The notes under the pieces are model-generated. The model did no database searches, was not told the origin of the DNA, and saw only the letters and a program-made list of their open reading frames with translations. Below are positions 46,406-55,151 of a stretch of DNA of 64,000 nt, in pieces. Position 1 is the stretch's first letter, and each line of letters opens with the position of its first letter. The position numbers were made by a program, and so were the translations under genes. The stretch comes from Reyranella sp. CPCC 100927 (lineage in GTDB: Bacteria > Pseudomonadota > Alphaproteobacteria > Reyranellales > Reyranellaceae): assembly GCF_007859315.1 (NCBI RefSeq), contig NZ_VOHA01000003.1, positions 558,001 through 622,000 on the forward strand, read 5' to 3'.

Positions 46406-46834
46406 ATGCACAAAAGTAGACTCGGAAACATCGTCATCGACTGCCGGACCGACGACCTGCTCACGGAGGCACGGTTCTGGAGCGCGGCATTGGGCTGCCC
46501 GTTGCCTCGGGACATCGACGGCTCCAGCCATTTCATCCAGCTCGAAACCAAGCCCGGTGACGTGCAGATCGTCATCCAGCGGGTCGGCCACGAACCGCGT
46601 GCCCATATCGACGTCGAAACCGACTCTATCGCTGCGGAAGTCGCACGCCTGGAGCGGTTGGGCGCGACGGTGATCTCCCGCAAGCCGGACTGGACAGTCA
46701 TGCAGGCCCCGAGCGGCCACCGTTTTTGCGTGGGGAGTCCCTATCGCGGTGGCTTCGAGCAGGACGCCAACACCTGGACGCGATGGCTTCGCGGCATGCC
46801 CAGGATATTCATTCTGTTTCCTCGACTCGGCTGA
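46406..46834 (+). CDS. VOC family protein
   Basis: This 142-residue single-unit VOC protein opens with GNIVIDCRTDDLLTEARFWSAALG and has LETKPGDVQIVIQRV, then HIDVETDSI. The last 30 residues are positively charged and less conserved. It runs convergent with another VOC gene and overlaps it by 26 bases. No substrate is assigned. Confidence 0.78.
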   Translation: MHKSRLGNIVIDCRTDDLLTEARFWSAALGCPLPRDIDGSSHFIQLETKPGDVQIVIQRVGHEPRAHIDVETDSIAAEVARLERLGATVISRKPDWTVMQAPSGHRFCVGSPYRGGFEQDANTWTRWLRGMPRIFILFPRLG

Positions 46835-47657
46835 GGATCAGCGTCGGCACGCGGGCCCGTTGATCGCGCAGCGTGAAGACCCGGGTACCGGGTCGGCGGC
46901 CGCGGCGCATCTCGGCGACGGCGATGCCGGCGGCCGTCAGCCGGGCATGCGTTGCGGCAAGGTCGGGTGTCCGCCAGGAAAGTCCCCACAGCTCATCCGG
47001 TGCATCCGTCACGCCGCCTTTCAGAAGATGTGAGATCTCGACCACGAGATCGCCGCAGCGAAAGAAGAGCAGGCGCAAGCCCCAGTCCGGGTTGGCGCGA
47101 TCGAGCCGCAGATCGAGTGTCAGCCGGCCGCCGTACAAGGCAACGGCGCGATCCGGGTTCTGGGTGTGAATGACGACGTGGTCCAGCCGCGTGATCGTGG
47201 CGCCGGCACTCTCGACGGCGTGAGCAGGCGCAGGGGGACGCTGCACCAGGGACAAATGGACGCCGTGCGTCGCCTCGCGCGCCAGTGCCGCCATCGGGGC
47301 GACGCTGGTCTCGCCGGTGGCGCGGTGATGCAGGGCCAGCGGCGCCAGATCGGCTGAGGGAAGGCCGCGGCGGCCGGCCATCCGGCGTGCCTCGTCGAGG
47401 TCGGCCACGGCGAAAGCGATGCCCGCGATGCCTTCGCCGACGACGTTCAGACGAGCATCGATCCAGTCGCCCATCGGACCGGACCCGTGGCGGGCGACGA
47501 CCGCCAGCGACATGTTGGCAAGTTGGAACCAGGCGTGGCGGGCGCCATCGGCCGTGCCGCTCCAATCGTACGGCCGGCCCAGCAGCGTTTCGTAGATGGC
47601 CACGGTGGCATCGAGGTCCCGGGTTGCCAGGACAATGTGGTCAAGCCCGTGGATCAT
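46809..47657 (-). CDS. VOC family protein, two-domain
   Basis: This 282-residue protein has two VOC units: MIHGLDHIVLATRDLDATVAIYE at the N-terminus and ITRLDHVVIHTQNPDRAVALYGG at the second unit near residue 160. His residues in LDHIV and LDHVV are candidate metal ligands. ATG 47657 begins the fold; the frame is open to 47834, but that extension overlaps the upstream gene. It lies 26 bases downstream of a nitronate monooxygenase in the same direction. Function is likely isomerase, dioxygenase or resistance; not resolved. Confidence 0.85.
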   Translation of the reverse strand: MIHGLDHIVLATRDLDATVAIYETLLGRPYDWSGTADGARHAWFQLANMSLAVVARHGSGPMGDWIDARLNVVGEGIAGIAFAVADLDEARRMAGRRGLPSADLAPLALHHRATGETSVAPMAALAREATHGVHLSLVQRPPAPAHAVESAGATITRLDHVVIHTQNPDRAVALYGGRLTLDLRLDRANPDWGLRLLFFRCGDLVVEISHLLKGGVTDAPDELWGLSWRTPDLAATHARLTAAGIAVAEMRRGRRPGTRVFTLRDQRARVPTLILSRVEETE

Positions 47658-47683
47658 CGCGCGCTGACCTTGCTTCCTTGACT

Positions 47684-48685
47684 CTATCCCACCCGCGCGG
47701 TGCGCGGGCTCCCGGCGGGCGCCAGCGTCGATAGCAAGCGCTGCGCCGCGGCGTATTCGTCCTTCAGCCGGCGGCACAGGGCAGCGGCTTCGGGAATGTC
47801 GGTGATGTTGCCGACACCGTGACCGGCTGTCCACAGATCCTTCCAGCGCTTCTTGGACTCCTGCGCCGAGACGATCTTGCCGGGAAGGGTGGTGCGCAGC
47901 ACGTCGAGATCGATGCCGGCCGCGAGCAGGCTGGGCAGCAGCCAGTTGGCCGGCGCGCCATCGATCGAGGCGCTGAAGAAGACGTCAGGCGCGCGCGTGT
48001 CGAGGATCATCTGCTTGTGTCCGGCCACGGCGGCGGCCTCGCGCGTGGCGATGAAGCGCGTGCCGATATAGGCCAGGTCGGCACCCATCGCCTGCGCGGC
48101 CAGCACATCGCGACCGGTCGTCATGCCGCCGGCCAGCACGATGGCGAAATCGTCACCCAGCTGGCGCACTTCGTTGACCAGCGCGAAGGGATTGATCGTG
48201 CCGGTATGGCCGCCGGCGCCGCCGCAGACGGCAATCACGCCGTCGGCGCCGCCCTCCAGCGCCTTTTCGGCGTGCCGCTGGTTGGCGATATCGTGCAGCG
48301 CCACGCCGCCCCAGCCATGGATGCGCTTGAACGCATCGCCCGGGGCACCCTTGGATGTCAGCACCACCGGCACCTTGAAGCGCTCGACGAGGTCGAGATC
48401 GCCGGCGTAGCGCGGGTTCGACGGATGCACCACCAGGTTGACCGCGTAGGGTGCGATGATGCGGCCGCCGGCCTCGGCGCGCAGGCGCTCGATGCCGCGT
48501 TGCATGTCGATCAGCCACTGCTCGAGCTCTTCGCGGGTGCGCGTGCCGTGGGCGGGGAAGCTGCCCATGATGCCCTCGGCGCAGCAGGCCAGCGCCAGAT
48601 TGGGATTGGAGACCAGGAACATCGGCGCCGCGATCGCCGGTATCGCCATCTGGTCGAGAACCTTCAGCACCGCCGCTCTGCCCAT
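47684..48685 (-). CDS. Nitronate monooxygenase family protein
   Basis: This 333-residue FMN-dependent TIM-barrel oxygenase has IPAIAAPMFLVSNPNLALACC, VCGGAGGHTGTINPFAL (FMN/catalytic His region), ALGADLAYIGTRF-like AMGADLAYIGTRFI, and SASIDGAPANWL. Bacterial class I nitronate monooxygenases show these. Whether the natural substrate is a nitronate or something else is not known. It lies nine bases downstream of a CoA transferase and may be part of the same operon. Confidence 0.9.
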   Translation of the reverse strand: MGRAAVLKVLDQMAIPAIAAPMFLVSNPNLALACCAEGIMGSFPAHGTRTREELEQWLIDMQRGIERLRAEAGGRIIAPYAVNLVVHPSNPRYAGDLDLVERFKVPVVLTSKGAPGDAFKRIHGWGGVALHDIANQRHAEKALEGGADGVIAVCGGAGGHTGTINPFALVNEVRQLGDDFAIVLAGGMTTGRDVLAAQAMGADLAYIGTRFIATREAAAVAGHKQMILDTRAPDVFFSASIDGAPANWLLPSLLAAGIDLDVLRTTLPGKIVSAQESKKRWKDLWTAGHGVGNITDIPEAAALCRRLKDEYAAAQRLLSTLAPAGSPRTARVG

Positions 48686-48694
48686 GACCAGCTC

Positions 48695-49873
48695 CTAGAC
48701 GTCGCCGATCTGCGGCGTGGTGGATGTGACGCCCTGCGCCTGCAGGTGCGCGATGTCGTCCGCCGACAGGCCGAGCAGATCGCGCAAGACCGCCTCGGTG
48801 TGCTGCCCCAGGTCAGGCGCGGCGCGTTGCAGCATCACGCCGCCGCCGTCGAGCGCATAGGGCAGGCCCTTGGCCAAATCGCCGTCCTGTGTCCATGCCA
48901 AGCTCACGCCGGCCAATGCCTTGTCGGCGATCAGGTGCGTGCCGTCGTTCGAGGGCGCGGCGGGAATGCCGGCAGCCAGCAGCGACGCGACGGCGGCATC
49001 GGCGCTGCGCGCGGCGATCCACGCCGGGAGTGCCTCGCGCAGGGGCGCGGACAGCGCGCCGATCAGGGCACCACAACGGGCGGCAGCGGCGTCATCGGCG
49101 ACGGTGACGGCGATCCACCGTCCGTCCTGGCTGCGCCAGCAATCCTGCAGAACCACGCCGCCTTCGGCGTTGCCGGCGCGGCGTGCGTCGTGCCGCGCCG
49201 GATCGGCGGAGGCGGCGAGGATTTCTTCGCCGATGAGGAACGAGGCCACCTCGCGCTGCGAGAAATCGAGGAAGGCGCCGCAGCCGGTGCGCCGCGCTTC
49301 CATGATCGCCGCGATGACGACACCGGTCGCGAACAGCGACACCACCTGGTCGGGGTAATTCACATCCATACCGCTGATGCGCGGTTCCTCGCCGTCATAG
49401 CCGGTCAGTGCGGCGATGCCGCTGGTGGCATCCAGGGTCGAGCCGAACGAAACGTTCATGCGCTCGGGCCCGGTGTCGCCCTGACTCGAGATCGCCGCCA
49501 GCACGATGCGCGGGTTGATCGCGCGCAGCGCGGCGTAGTCGAGGCCGAAGCGGTCGAGCACGCCACGGCGGAAATTCTCGATCACCACGTCGCATTGCGC
49601 CACCAGCGCGCGGGCCAGCCGCTGGCCCTCGGGCGTTTTCAGGTCGAGCGCGACGCCGCGCTTGTTGCGGTTGGTGAAGCGGAACAGCGGTGAGCGGTTC
49701 CACCAGCCCGGCGTGTCGTCAGGCTTGCCCAGGACCCGGAATGGATCGGGGTAGGTACCCGACTCGATCTTGATCACGTCGGCGCCGAGGTCGGCGAGCA
49801 TCGCCGATGTATTGGCGCCGGCGGTCAGCAATCCGAAATCAAGTACGCGAACACCGGCCAAAGGCTGCGTCAT
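48695..49873 (-). CDS. CoA transferase, CaiB/BaiF family (class III), with catalytic Asp
   Basis: This 392-residue family III CoA transferase has the N-terminal VRVLDFGLLTAGANTSAMLADLGADVIKIES, FTNRNKRGVALDLKTPEG and the catalytic-type Asp in GMDVNYPDQVVS near residue 180. ATG 49873 follows GGAG at nine bases. An open extension upstream mirrors the neighbouring gene and was rejected. Its stop precedes the nitronate monooxygenase by nine bases. The partner upstream (49879-51012) is a family relative that lacks the Asp. Confidence 0.92.
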   Translation of the reverse strand: MTQPLAGVRVLDFGLLTAGANTSAMLADLGADVIKIESGTYPDPFRVLGKPDDTPGWWNRSPLFRFTNRNKRGVALDLKTPEGQRLARALVAQCDVVIENFRRGVLDRFGLDYAALRAINPRIVLAAISSQGDTGPERMNVSFGSTLDATSGIAALTGYDGEEPRISGMDVNYPDQVVSLFATGVVIAAIMEARRTGCGAFLDFSQREVASFLIGEEILAASADPARHDARRAGNAEGGVVLQDCWRSQDGRWIAVTVADDAAAARCGALIGALSAPLREALPAWIAARSADAAVASLLAAGIPAAPSNDGTHLIADKALAGVSLAWTQDGDLAKGLPYALDGGGVMLQRAAPDLGQHTEAVLRDLLGLSADDIAHLQAQGVTSTTPQIGDV

Positions 49874-49878
49874 GTATG

Positions 49879-51012
49879 TTACTCCGCCGCGCGGGCCGGC
49901 GTGTCGGCCAGCCCAGGCGCTGCATGCGGTGCGAACGAGCGGCCGTTCCACTGCACGGGCAACTGCGGCAGCCGCAACGGTCCCAGCGTGGGGTGACTGA
50001 GATCGGCGAGGAAGCCGCGGGCGGTGTACTGCTCGGTTTCCAGCAGCTCGGCGGGTGTGAAGACCGGACCGAAGGGCACACCGCGCGCCTGGGCTTGGCC
50101 CTGGATATCCTGACGTGTGCGGGCGGCGAACCACGGCGCCATGATCGCATACAGCGCGCCGACATGCTGGCGCCGGCCGGTGCGGGTGGCGAACTTTGGA
50201 TCGGCCAGCCGCGGATCGCCGATCAGATCGCGCAGCGGCGGCCACTGGCTGACGGTGAAGACGACGGCGACATAACCATCGGCGCAGCGGACGACCTGGA
50301 ACTCGGATTGTCCGCCTTCGCGGCCCGGCGAGCGGCCGGCGGCGTGGGTACCCGACGTTGCCTTCCAGTTCACCCATTGGGCGACTTCGGCCAGCGATAC
50401 CCGCACCGACGGCGCGACGCGGCTCTGGCTGCGGGCTGCCAAGGCCGCACTGAGACCGGTGAAGGCCGTGAGGCCGGCAGCATAGGAGATCTGGTGGCCG
50501 CCCAGCCGCAGCGGTTGGCGGTCGGGCTCGCCGACCATGTGCAGCAGTCCGGCCAACGCGGCGATCGTGAATTCGCTGACCGGCCCGGGGTGCGCCATGC
50601 CGGCAGCGAAGGCCGCGATTTCAATCGGGGTCGCCCGTGTGTGGCGCAGGGCCTCGGCGTTGCGGCCGGGTGTTTCGAAGACGACAGCGTCGGCCTTGCC
50701 GGCCAGAGTCAGGGCTCGGGCGATGCCAGGTGCCGACTCCAGGTCGAGCACGACGGAGTGCTTGCCTGTGTTGAGATACTGAAACAGCGCGCTGCGCTCG
50801 ACGTTCGGTCCGTGCGGCAGCAGCGGCGGCAGCCGGCGCACGAGGTCGCCGGCCGGCGGCTCGATCTTGATGACCGTGGCACCGAGATCGGCGGCAATCC
50901 GCGTCGCCAACGACGTTGCCAGCCGCAGGCAGCTGGGCACGTCGGTGTCGTTCACCTCGATGACGGTGAACCGCGACAAGGGTCTGGGGGCGTCCGCGTT
51001 CATGATCTCCAT
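49879..51012 (-). CDS. CaiB/BaiF family protein lacking the usual catalytic Asp
   Basis: This 377-residue homolog of family III CoA transferases has LGATVIKIEPPAGDLVRRLPP, LNTGKHSVVLDLES and the later VSLAEVAQWVNWKA. In the segment where the family has its catalytic Asp, this protein reads GGHQISYAAGLTAFTG, with no Asp. It may be an inactive subunit or have another role; a heteromeric enzyme with the downstream Asp-containing gene is an attractive idea. ATG 51012 is used; ATG 51003 has GGAG close by and is also possible. Confidence 0.8.
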   Translation of the reverse strand: MEIMNADAPRPLSRFTVIEVNDTDVPSCLRLATSLATRIAADLGATVIKIEPPAGDLVRRLPPLLPHGPNVERSALFQYLNTGKHSVVLDLESAPGIARALTLAGKADAVVFETPGRNAEALRHTRATPIEIAAFAAGMAHPGPVSEFTIAALAGLLHMVGEPDRQPLRLGGHQISYAAGLTAFTGLSAALAARSQSRVAPSVRVSLAEVAQWVNWKATSGTHAAGRSPGREGGQSEFQVVRCADGYVAVVFTVSQWPPLRDLIGDPRLADPKFATRTGRRQHVGALYAIMAPWFAARTRQDIQGQAQARGVPFGPVFTPAELLETEQYTARGFLADLSHPTLGPLRLPQLPVQWNGRSFAPHAAPGLADTPARAAE

Positions 51013-51146
51013 GCCGGCGACAAAGGCGCATCGTCCGCCTATCGTGGGTGGTGCGTCCCGTCAACGACAAGGCCGCAGCGGACGCCGGCATATCACGTAT
51101 GTAATGGTGATTCAGTACGGGCGCCGACGGCGACGCGCCAGGGCTG

Positions 51147-51200
51147 CCGGGAGAGCGGGCGTCTCGAAGCAGAGCTCTCGCCAGAGGCCCGCGCTCCCGG
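51147..51200. repeat. Degenerate family B-like inverted repeat
   Basis: Arms at 51147-51164 and 51183-51200 match in 16 of 18 positions, with CCGGGAGAGCGGGC against GCCCGCGCTCCCGG. It ends seven bases before the manC2 stop on the minus strand and so may terminate that gene. The sequence resembles a worn copy of family B at 31497-31597. Confidence 0.55.
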
Positions 51201-51207
51201 AGTGACG

Positions 51208-52641
51208 TCAGTTGCGTCCGTAGTTGTCCTCGAAGCGCACGATATCGTCCTCGCCGAGGTAGCTGCCGGACTGTACCTCGATCAGGTGCAGCGGCTCCTC
51301 GCCCGGGTTTTCCAGCCGATGGCGGGCGCCCAGCGGGATGTAGGTCGACTGGTTCTCGTACAGCTCGAACATGTCGTTGCCGCGTGTGACGCGCGCGACG
51401 CCACGCACCACCACCCAGTGCTCGGCGCGCTTGTGGTGCATCTGCAGGCTGAGCGCGCGACCGGGCAGCACCGAGATGTGTTTGACCTGGTGACGATCAC
51501 CCAAGCCGATGGTCTCGTAGTAGCCCCACGGCCGGAAGACCTTCAGGTGCATGCTCGATTCGCTGCGGCCGGCCGCCTTCAGCTTCTCGACGATGCGCTT
51601 GACGTCCTGGCTGCGGTTGCGGGGTGTCACCAGCACGGCATCGGCGGTGGCCACGACCACCAGGTCCTCGATGCCCAGCGCCGCAACCATCACGCCGTCG
51701 TCGCCGCGCAGGTAGCAACCGTGCACGTCTTCCGACACGACGTCGCCGACCGCGACGTTGCCGTCATCGTCCGGTGTCGAATCCGAGTGCAGGGCTTCCC
51801 ACGAGCCGACATCGCTCCAGCCCATGTCGACGGGCACTACGGCGGCACGATCGGTGTGCTCCATCACCGCGTAGTCGATCGACTTGCTGGGCGAGCGCTC
51901 GAAGGCGACCGCGTCGAGGCGGGTGAAATCGAGATCGCGCCGCGCCTCGTCGAGGGCGGCCTTGCAGGCATCGAGCATTGCCGGCTCGAACCGCTTCAAC
52001 TCGGCCAGGTAGAGATCGGCGCGCATCAGGAAGATGCCGCCATTCCAGTAATGATCGCCGCCGTCGACGAACTGCTGGGCGCGTGCCGCATCGGGTTTTT
52101 CGATGAAGCGCGCCACGGCATGCACGCCCGGCACGCCGTCCAGCGCCGCACCGATCTGGATATAGCCGTAGCCGGTTTCAGGCGAAGTGGGGCGGATGCC
52201 CAGCGTGACAAGGTGGCCGCGCACGGCGGCGGCCAGCCCGGCATCGATGGCGGTACTGAACGCCTTGGGTTTGCGGATCGAGGCGTCCGACGGCAGCACC
52301 AGCAGCGGCCGCTTGGCATCACCCGTAGCGGCCAGCAGCGCACCTGCGGCCACGGCCGGCGCGGTGTTGCGGGCCATCGGTTCGATCACCGTTGCCGCCG
52401 CCTCGATGCCGATCTGGCGCAGCTGTTCGGCCACCATGAAGCGGTGCTCGACGTTGCAGACCACGATCGGCGGCAGGAAGCGGCTGGGGTCGGCGACGCG
52501 CGTGGCGGTCTGCTGCAACAGCGATCGCTCGCCGGTGAGCGGCAGGAACTGCTTGGGATACGCCTCGCGCGAGAGCGGCCAGAGCCGCGTGCCCGAGCCG
52601 CCGGACAAGATGATCGGTTGGATCAATGCAGTATTCGCCAT
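51208..52641 (-). CDS. manC: Mannose-1-phosphate guanylyltransferase/mannose-6-phosphate isomerase (second copy)
   Basis: This 477-residue bifunctional enzyme has GGSGTRLWPLSREAYPKQFLPL, RFIEKPDAA and the C-terminal cupin part with PWGYYETIG, QMHHKRAEHWVVVRG and IPLGARHRLENPG. It is related to the 6363 copy but clearly divergent in sequence, so it is not a recent duplicate. It sits seven bases downstream of the GDP-mannose 3,5-epimerase gene, probably supplying its substrate. Confidence 0.95.
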   Translation of the reverse strand: MANTALIQPIILSGGSGTRLWPLSREAYPKQFLPLTGERSLLQQTATRVADPSRFLPPIVVCNVEHRFMVAEQLRQIGIEAAATVIEPMARNTAPAVAAGALLAATGDAKRPLLVLPSDASIRKPKAFSTAIDAGLAAAVRGHLVTLGIRPTSPETGYGYIQIGAALDGVPGVHAVARFIEKPDAARAQQFVDGGDHYWNGGIFLMRADLYLAELKRFEPAMLDACKAALDEARRDLDFTRLDAVAFERSPSKSIDYAVMEHTDRAAVVPVDMGWSDVGSWEALHSDSTPDDDGNVAVGDVVSEDVHGCYLRGDDGVMVAALGIEDLVVVATADAVLVTPRNRSQDVKRIVEKLKAAGRSESSMHLKVFRPWGYYETIGLGDRHQVKHISVLPGRALSLQMHHKRAEHWVVVRGVARVTRGNDMFELYENQSTYIPLGARHRLENPGEEPLHLIEVQSGSYLGEDDIVRFEDNYGRN

Positions 52642-52648
52642 TATGACG

Positions 52649-53671
52649 TCACCCTACCGCTATGCGTGGTGCGCGATTGACGCGCGAATCCTGGCCCGAG
52701 GCCATTTCGTCATGAATCCAGCGGTAGGTTTTTTCCATGCCGTCTTCCAGGCGCACCGAGGGCGCCCAGTTCAGGACCTTCTTGATCAACGTATTGTCGC
52801 TGTTGCGGCCGCGCACGCCCTTGGGCGCGTCGAGCTTGTAGCGGCGCTTCAGCGTCACGCCGGCCAGCTTCTCGACGATGTCGACCAGCCGGTTGATGCT
52901 GACCAGTTCGTCACTGCCGACATTGATCGGCTCGATGAAGTCGCTGTCGGTCAGACGCGTGGTGCCGATCAGGCAATCGTCGATATACATGAACGACCGC
53001 GTCTGCTCGCCGTCGCCCCAGATCTCGATCTCGTGCCGGCCCGATGCCTTGGCCTCGATCACCTTGCGGCAGATCGCCGCCGGTGCCTTCTCGCGACCGC
53101 CGTCGTAGGTGCCGTGCGGCCCGTAGACGTTGTGGTAGCGCGCGATGCGTGTCTTCAGGCCGTAGTCCTCGCGGTAGTGACGGCACATGCGCTCGCTGAA
53201 CAGTTTCTCCCAGCCGTAGCCGTCTTCCGGCATGGCAGGGTAGGCGTCCTCTTCCTTCAGCGCCGTGACATTGGCATCGGTCTGCTTGTCGGCGGCGTAG
53301 ACGCAGGCTGACGAGGAAAAGAAAAATCGTTCGGCGCCATATTCCTTGGCCGCCATCAGCATGTGGGTGTTGATCAGCACCGACAGCATGCACTCGGCTT
53401 TGTGCGTTTCGATGAAGCCCATGCCCCCCATGTCGGCGGCGAGGTTATAGATCGTCCGGGCATCACGGCTGGCTTGTTGCGCCGCTTCGCGCTGGCTCAC
53501 ATCGAGCGACAGGCTCTCGACACCGGAATGTGTCTGGTACCATTCGTCCAGCGGCTTGCTGTCGACGGCACGAAGCTTGGTGTGACCGAGTGTCTGCTGG
53601 AGATAGCCGACCAGATGGCCACCGATGAAGCCCCCCGCACCGGTGACGACAACCAAATCATCCTTGGACAT
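52649..53671 (-). CDS. gme: GDP-mannose 3,5-epimerase-like SDR
   Basis: This 340-residue extended SDR strongly resembles plant GDP-mannose 3,5-epimerase. NLAADMGGMGFIETH, SSACVYA with catalytic C123, DGYGWEK with Y152 and K156, RYHNVYGPHGTYDGGREKAPAA with K195, INVGSDELVSI and GVRGRNSDNTLIKKVLNWAP are all shared features. NAD binds GAGGFIG. The product would be GDP-L-galactose (or GDP-L-gulose). It sits in an operon with manC2. The start is ATG 53671. Activity is inferred from conserved active-site residues. Confidence 0.88.
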   Translation of the reverse strand: MSKDDLVVVTGAGGFIGGHLVGYLQQTLGHTKLRAVDSKPLDEWYQTHSGVESLSLDVSQREAAQQASRDARTIYNLAADMGGMGFIETHKAECMLSVLINTHMLMAAKEYGAERFFFSSSACVYAADKQTDANVTALKEEDAYPAMPEDGYGWEKLFSERMCRHYREDYGLKTRIARYHNVYGPHGTYDGGREKAPAAICRKVIEAKASGRHEIEIWGDGEQTRSFMYIDDCLIGTTRLTDSDFIEPINVGSDELVSINRLVDIVEKLAGVTLKRRYKLDAPKGVRGRNSDNTLIKKVLNWAPSVRLEDGMEKTYRWIHDEMASGQDSRVNRAPRIAVG

Positions 53672-53846
53672 TCACAAGCTCGCAAAAAAATGGCCTGAAA
53701 AAGCGGCTCGATTATATAGATTTTCCAGGTATTTGCTAAGAGTTTGCGGTCTGCACGGCGGTGCTCGCGACCCCGGGTCTGCGGGAATTCAAGTCCGCTG
53801 TGGCGTAAAAGTGGCTCCGGACACGGCCGATGCTATGGGGTGCACG

Positions 53847-55052
53847 CTACGTCCGCATGACATCGGCGTGCGCTGCCGCCAGGATCGTCTCGAACCGGGC
53901 GCCGATGCGCTGGACGTCGAATGTGCGCTCGGCATAGGCCCGTCCATTGCCACCCAGCCGTGCCCGTCGCGTGGGGTCGGCGATCAAATCGCGGGCAGCA
54001 GCAACAAAACCGGTGGCGTCATCGGGCCCCACGACCACGCCGGCCTCTTGCCGGTCGATGGTGCGGGCCGCCAGGTTTTCAGGCGGCATCGCGACCAGCA
54101 GCGGCTTGGCGGCACAGAGATACGTGAGGACCTTGGACGGCACCGAATAGATGCCGGCTTCCGGTTCCAGGATGGCCAGCAGCACGTCGGCGGCCCCCAG
54201 CATGTCGGGGACCCGGTCGAACGGCTGGAACGGCAGCAGGTGCAGATTGTTCAGCCCGGCCTTGCGCTCGGCGAGCCAGGACGCCCCCAGTCCTTCGGAC
54301 ACCACGACGACGGCGACGCTGGGATTGTCGCGATGCGCCTCGGCGATGGCCAGCAGCAGGCCCGGGTTGTGCTTGAGGCCCAGGGTGCCGGAGTAGAGCA
54401 GGACGGTCTTGTCGTGCAGGCCGTGTTCGCGGGCGAAGGCGTTGTCCTTGGCCCGCAGCGGCAGTTCGTCCAGCGGCGACCAGTTCTCCACCGTGGTCAT
54501 GCGCCTGTCGGGGACGCCCGTGGACTGCAGCAGGGGCTTGAAGTCATCGGTGATCGGCACGACCTGGTTGCTGCGCCGAAGCAGACCGCCTTCGAGGCGG
54601 CGATAGAGCCACGCGGCCGGCGCGCCCAGGGGGCCCAGCTTCTGTCCCAGGAGGCGGGCCACCGCCTCGGCGTAGATGTCCTGGACCCAGAACACGAAGC
54701 CGACGCCATGAGCGCGGCACCAGCGTTGCGGCATGACCAGGGCAATCGGCGGCGTGTTGCTCATGAGTGCAACGTCGGGCCGGAAGGCGGCGAGCTCGCG
54801 CTGTAGCAGGTGCCCGTAGCGTCGCTCCTGCCACAGGCGTTTGATGTAGCTGTACTTGGCGAACGGTTCACCGGGATCGATCGCGGCGACCTCGAAGCCC
54901 TCCGGATCGCCCGCCTGGCGCTGCAGGGCGCCGCGCGGTGTCTGGAACACCGCCGAGAACAGGTGACGCACGTGGTGTCCACGGCGCGCCAATTCGCGGG
55001 CGAGCTGGACCTGGAACGGGTGACCGGAATAGTCGTGCAGGAGAATGCGCAT
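53847..55052 (-). CDS. Glycosyltransferase, GT4 family (WcaI-like)
   Basis: This 401-residue GT-B glycosyltransferase has HDYSGHPFQVQLARELARRGHHV at the start of the acceptor domain and FWVQDIYAEAVARLLG. The donor domain has VLLYSGTLGLKHNPGLLLAIAE, VVVVSEGLG, and EAGIYSVPSKVLTYLCAAKPLL. The fold matches the 10964 enzyme in type. It lies 175 bases upstream of gme in the same direction. Sugar specificity is unknown. Confidence 0.88.
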   Translation of the reverse strand: MRILLHDYSGHPFQVQLARELARRGHHVRHLFSAVFQTPRGALQRQAGDPEGFEVAAIDPGEPFAKYSYIKRLWQERRYGHLLQRELAAFRPDVALMSNTPPIALVMPQRWCRAHGVGFVFWVQDIYAEAVARLLGQKLGPLGAPAAWLYRRLEGGLLRRSNQVVPITDDFKPLLQSTGVPDRRMTTVENWSPLDELPLRAKDNAFAREHGLHDKTVLLYSGTLGLKHNPGLLLAIAEAHRDNPSVAVVVVSEGLGASWLAERKAGLNNLHLLPFQPFDRVPDMLGAADVLLAILEPEAGIYSVPSKVLTYLCAAKPLLVAMPPENLAARTIDRQEAGVVVGPDDATGFVAAARDLIADPTRRARLGGNGRAYAERTFDVQRIGARFETILAAAHADVMRT

Positions 55053-55151
55053 GCGCCGGGAATGATGACCAGGAACTACCTTGTCCTACACGCGTGCCGG
55101 CGGCAAGCCGCCCGATGAAGTCGGCGCTTCATGGTGTGCAGAAGGGGAAGG

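Noticed and set aside
47819..49693. A 624-codon open frame on the plus strand opposite the nitronate monooxygenase and CoA transferase
   Set aside because: No recognisable domain; the real genes on the other strand explain the coding signal.
49807..52680. A 957-codon open frame on the plus strand opposite the CoA transferase and manC2 genes
   Set aside because: Same reason: the minus-strand genes have clear families, and this frame has no motif or ribosome binding site.
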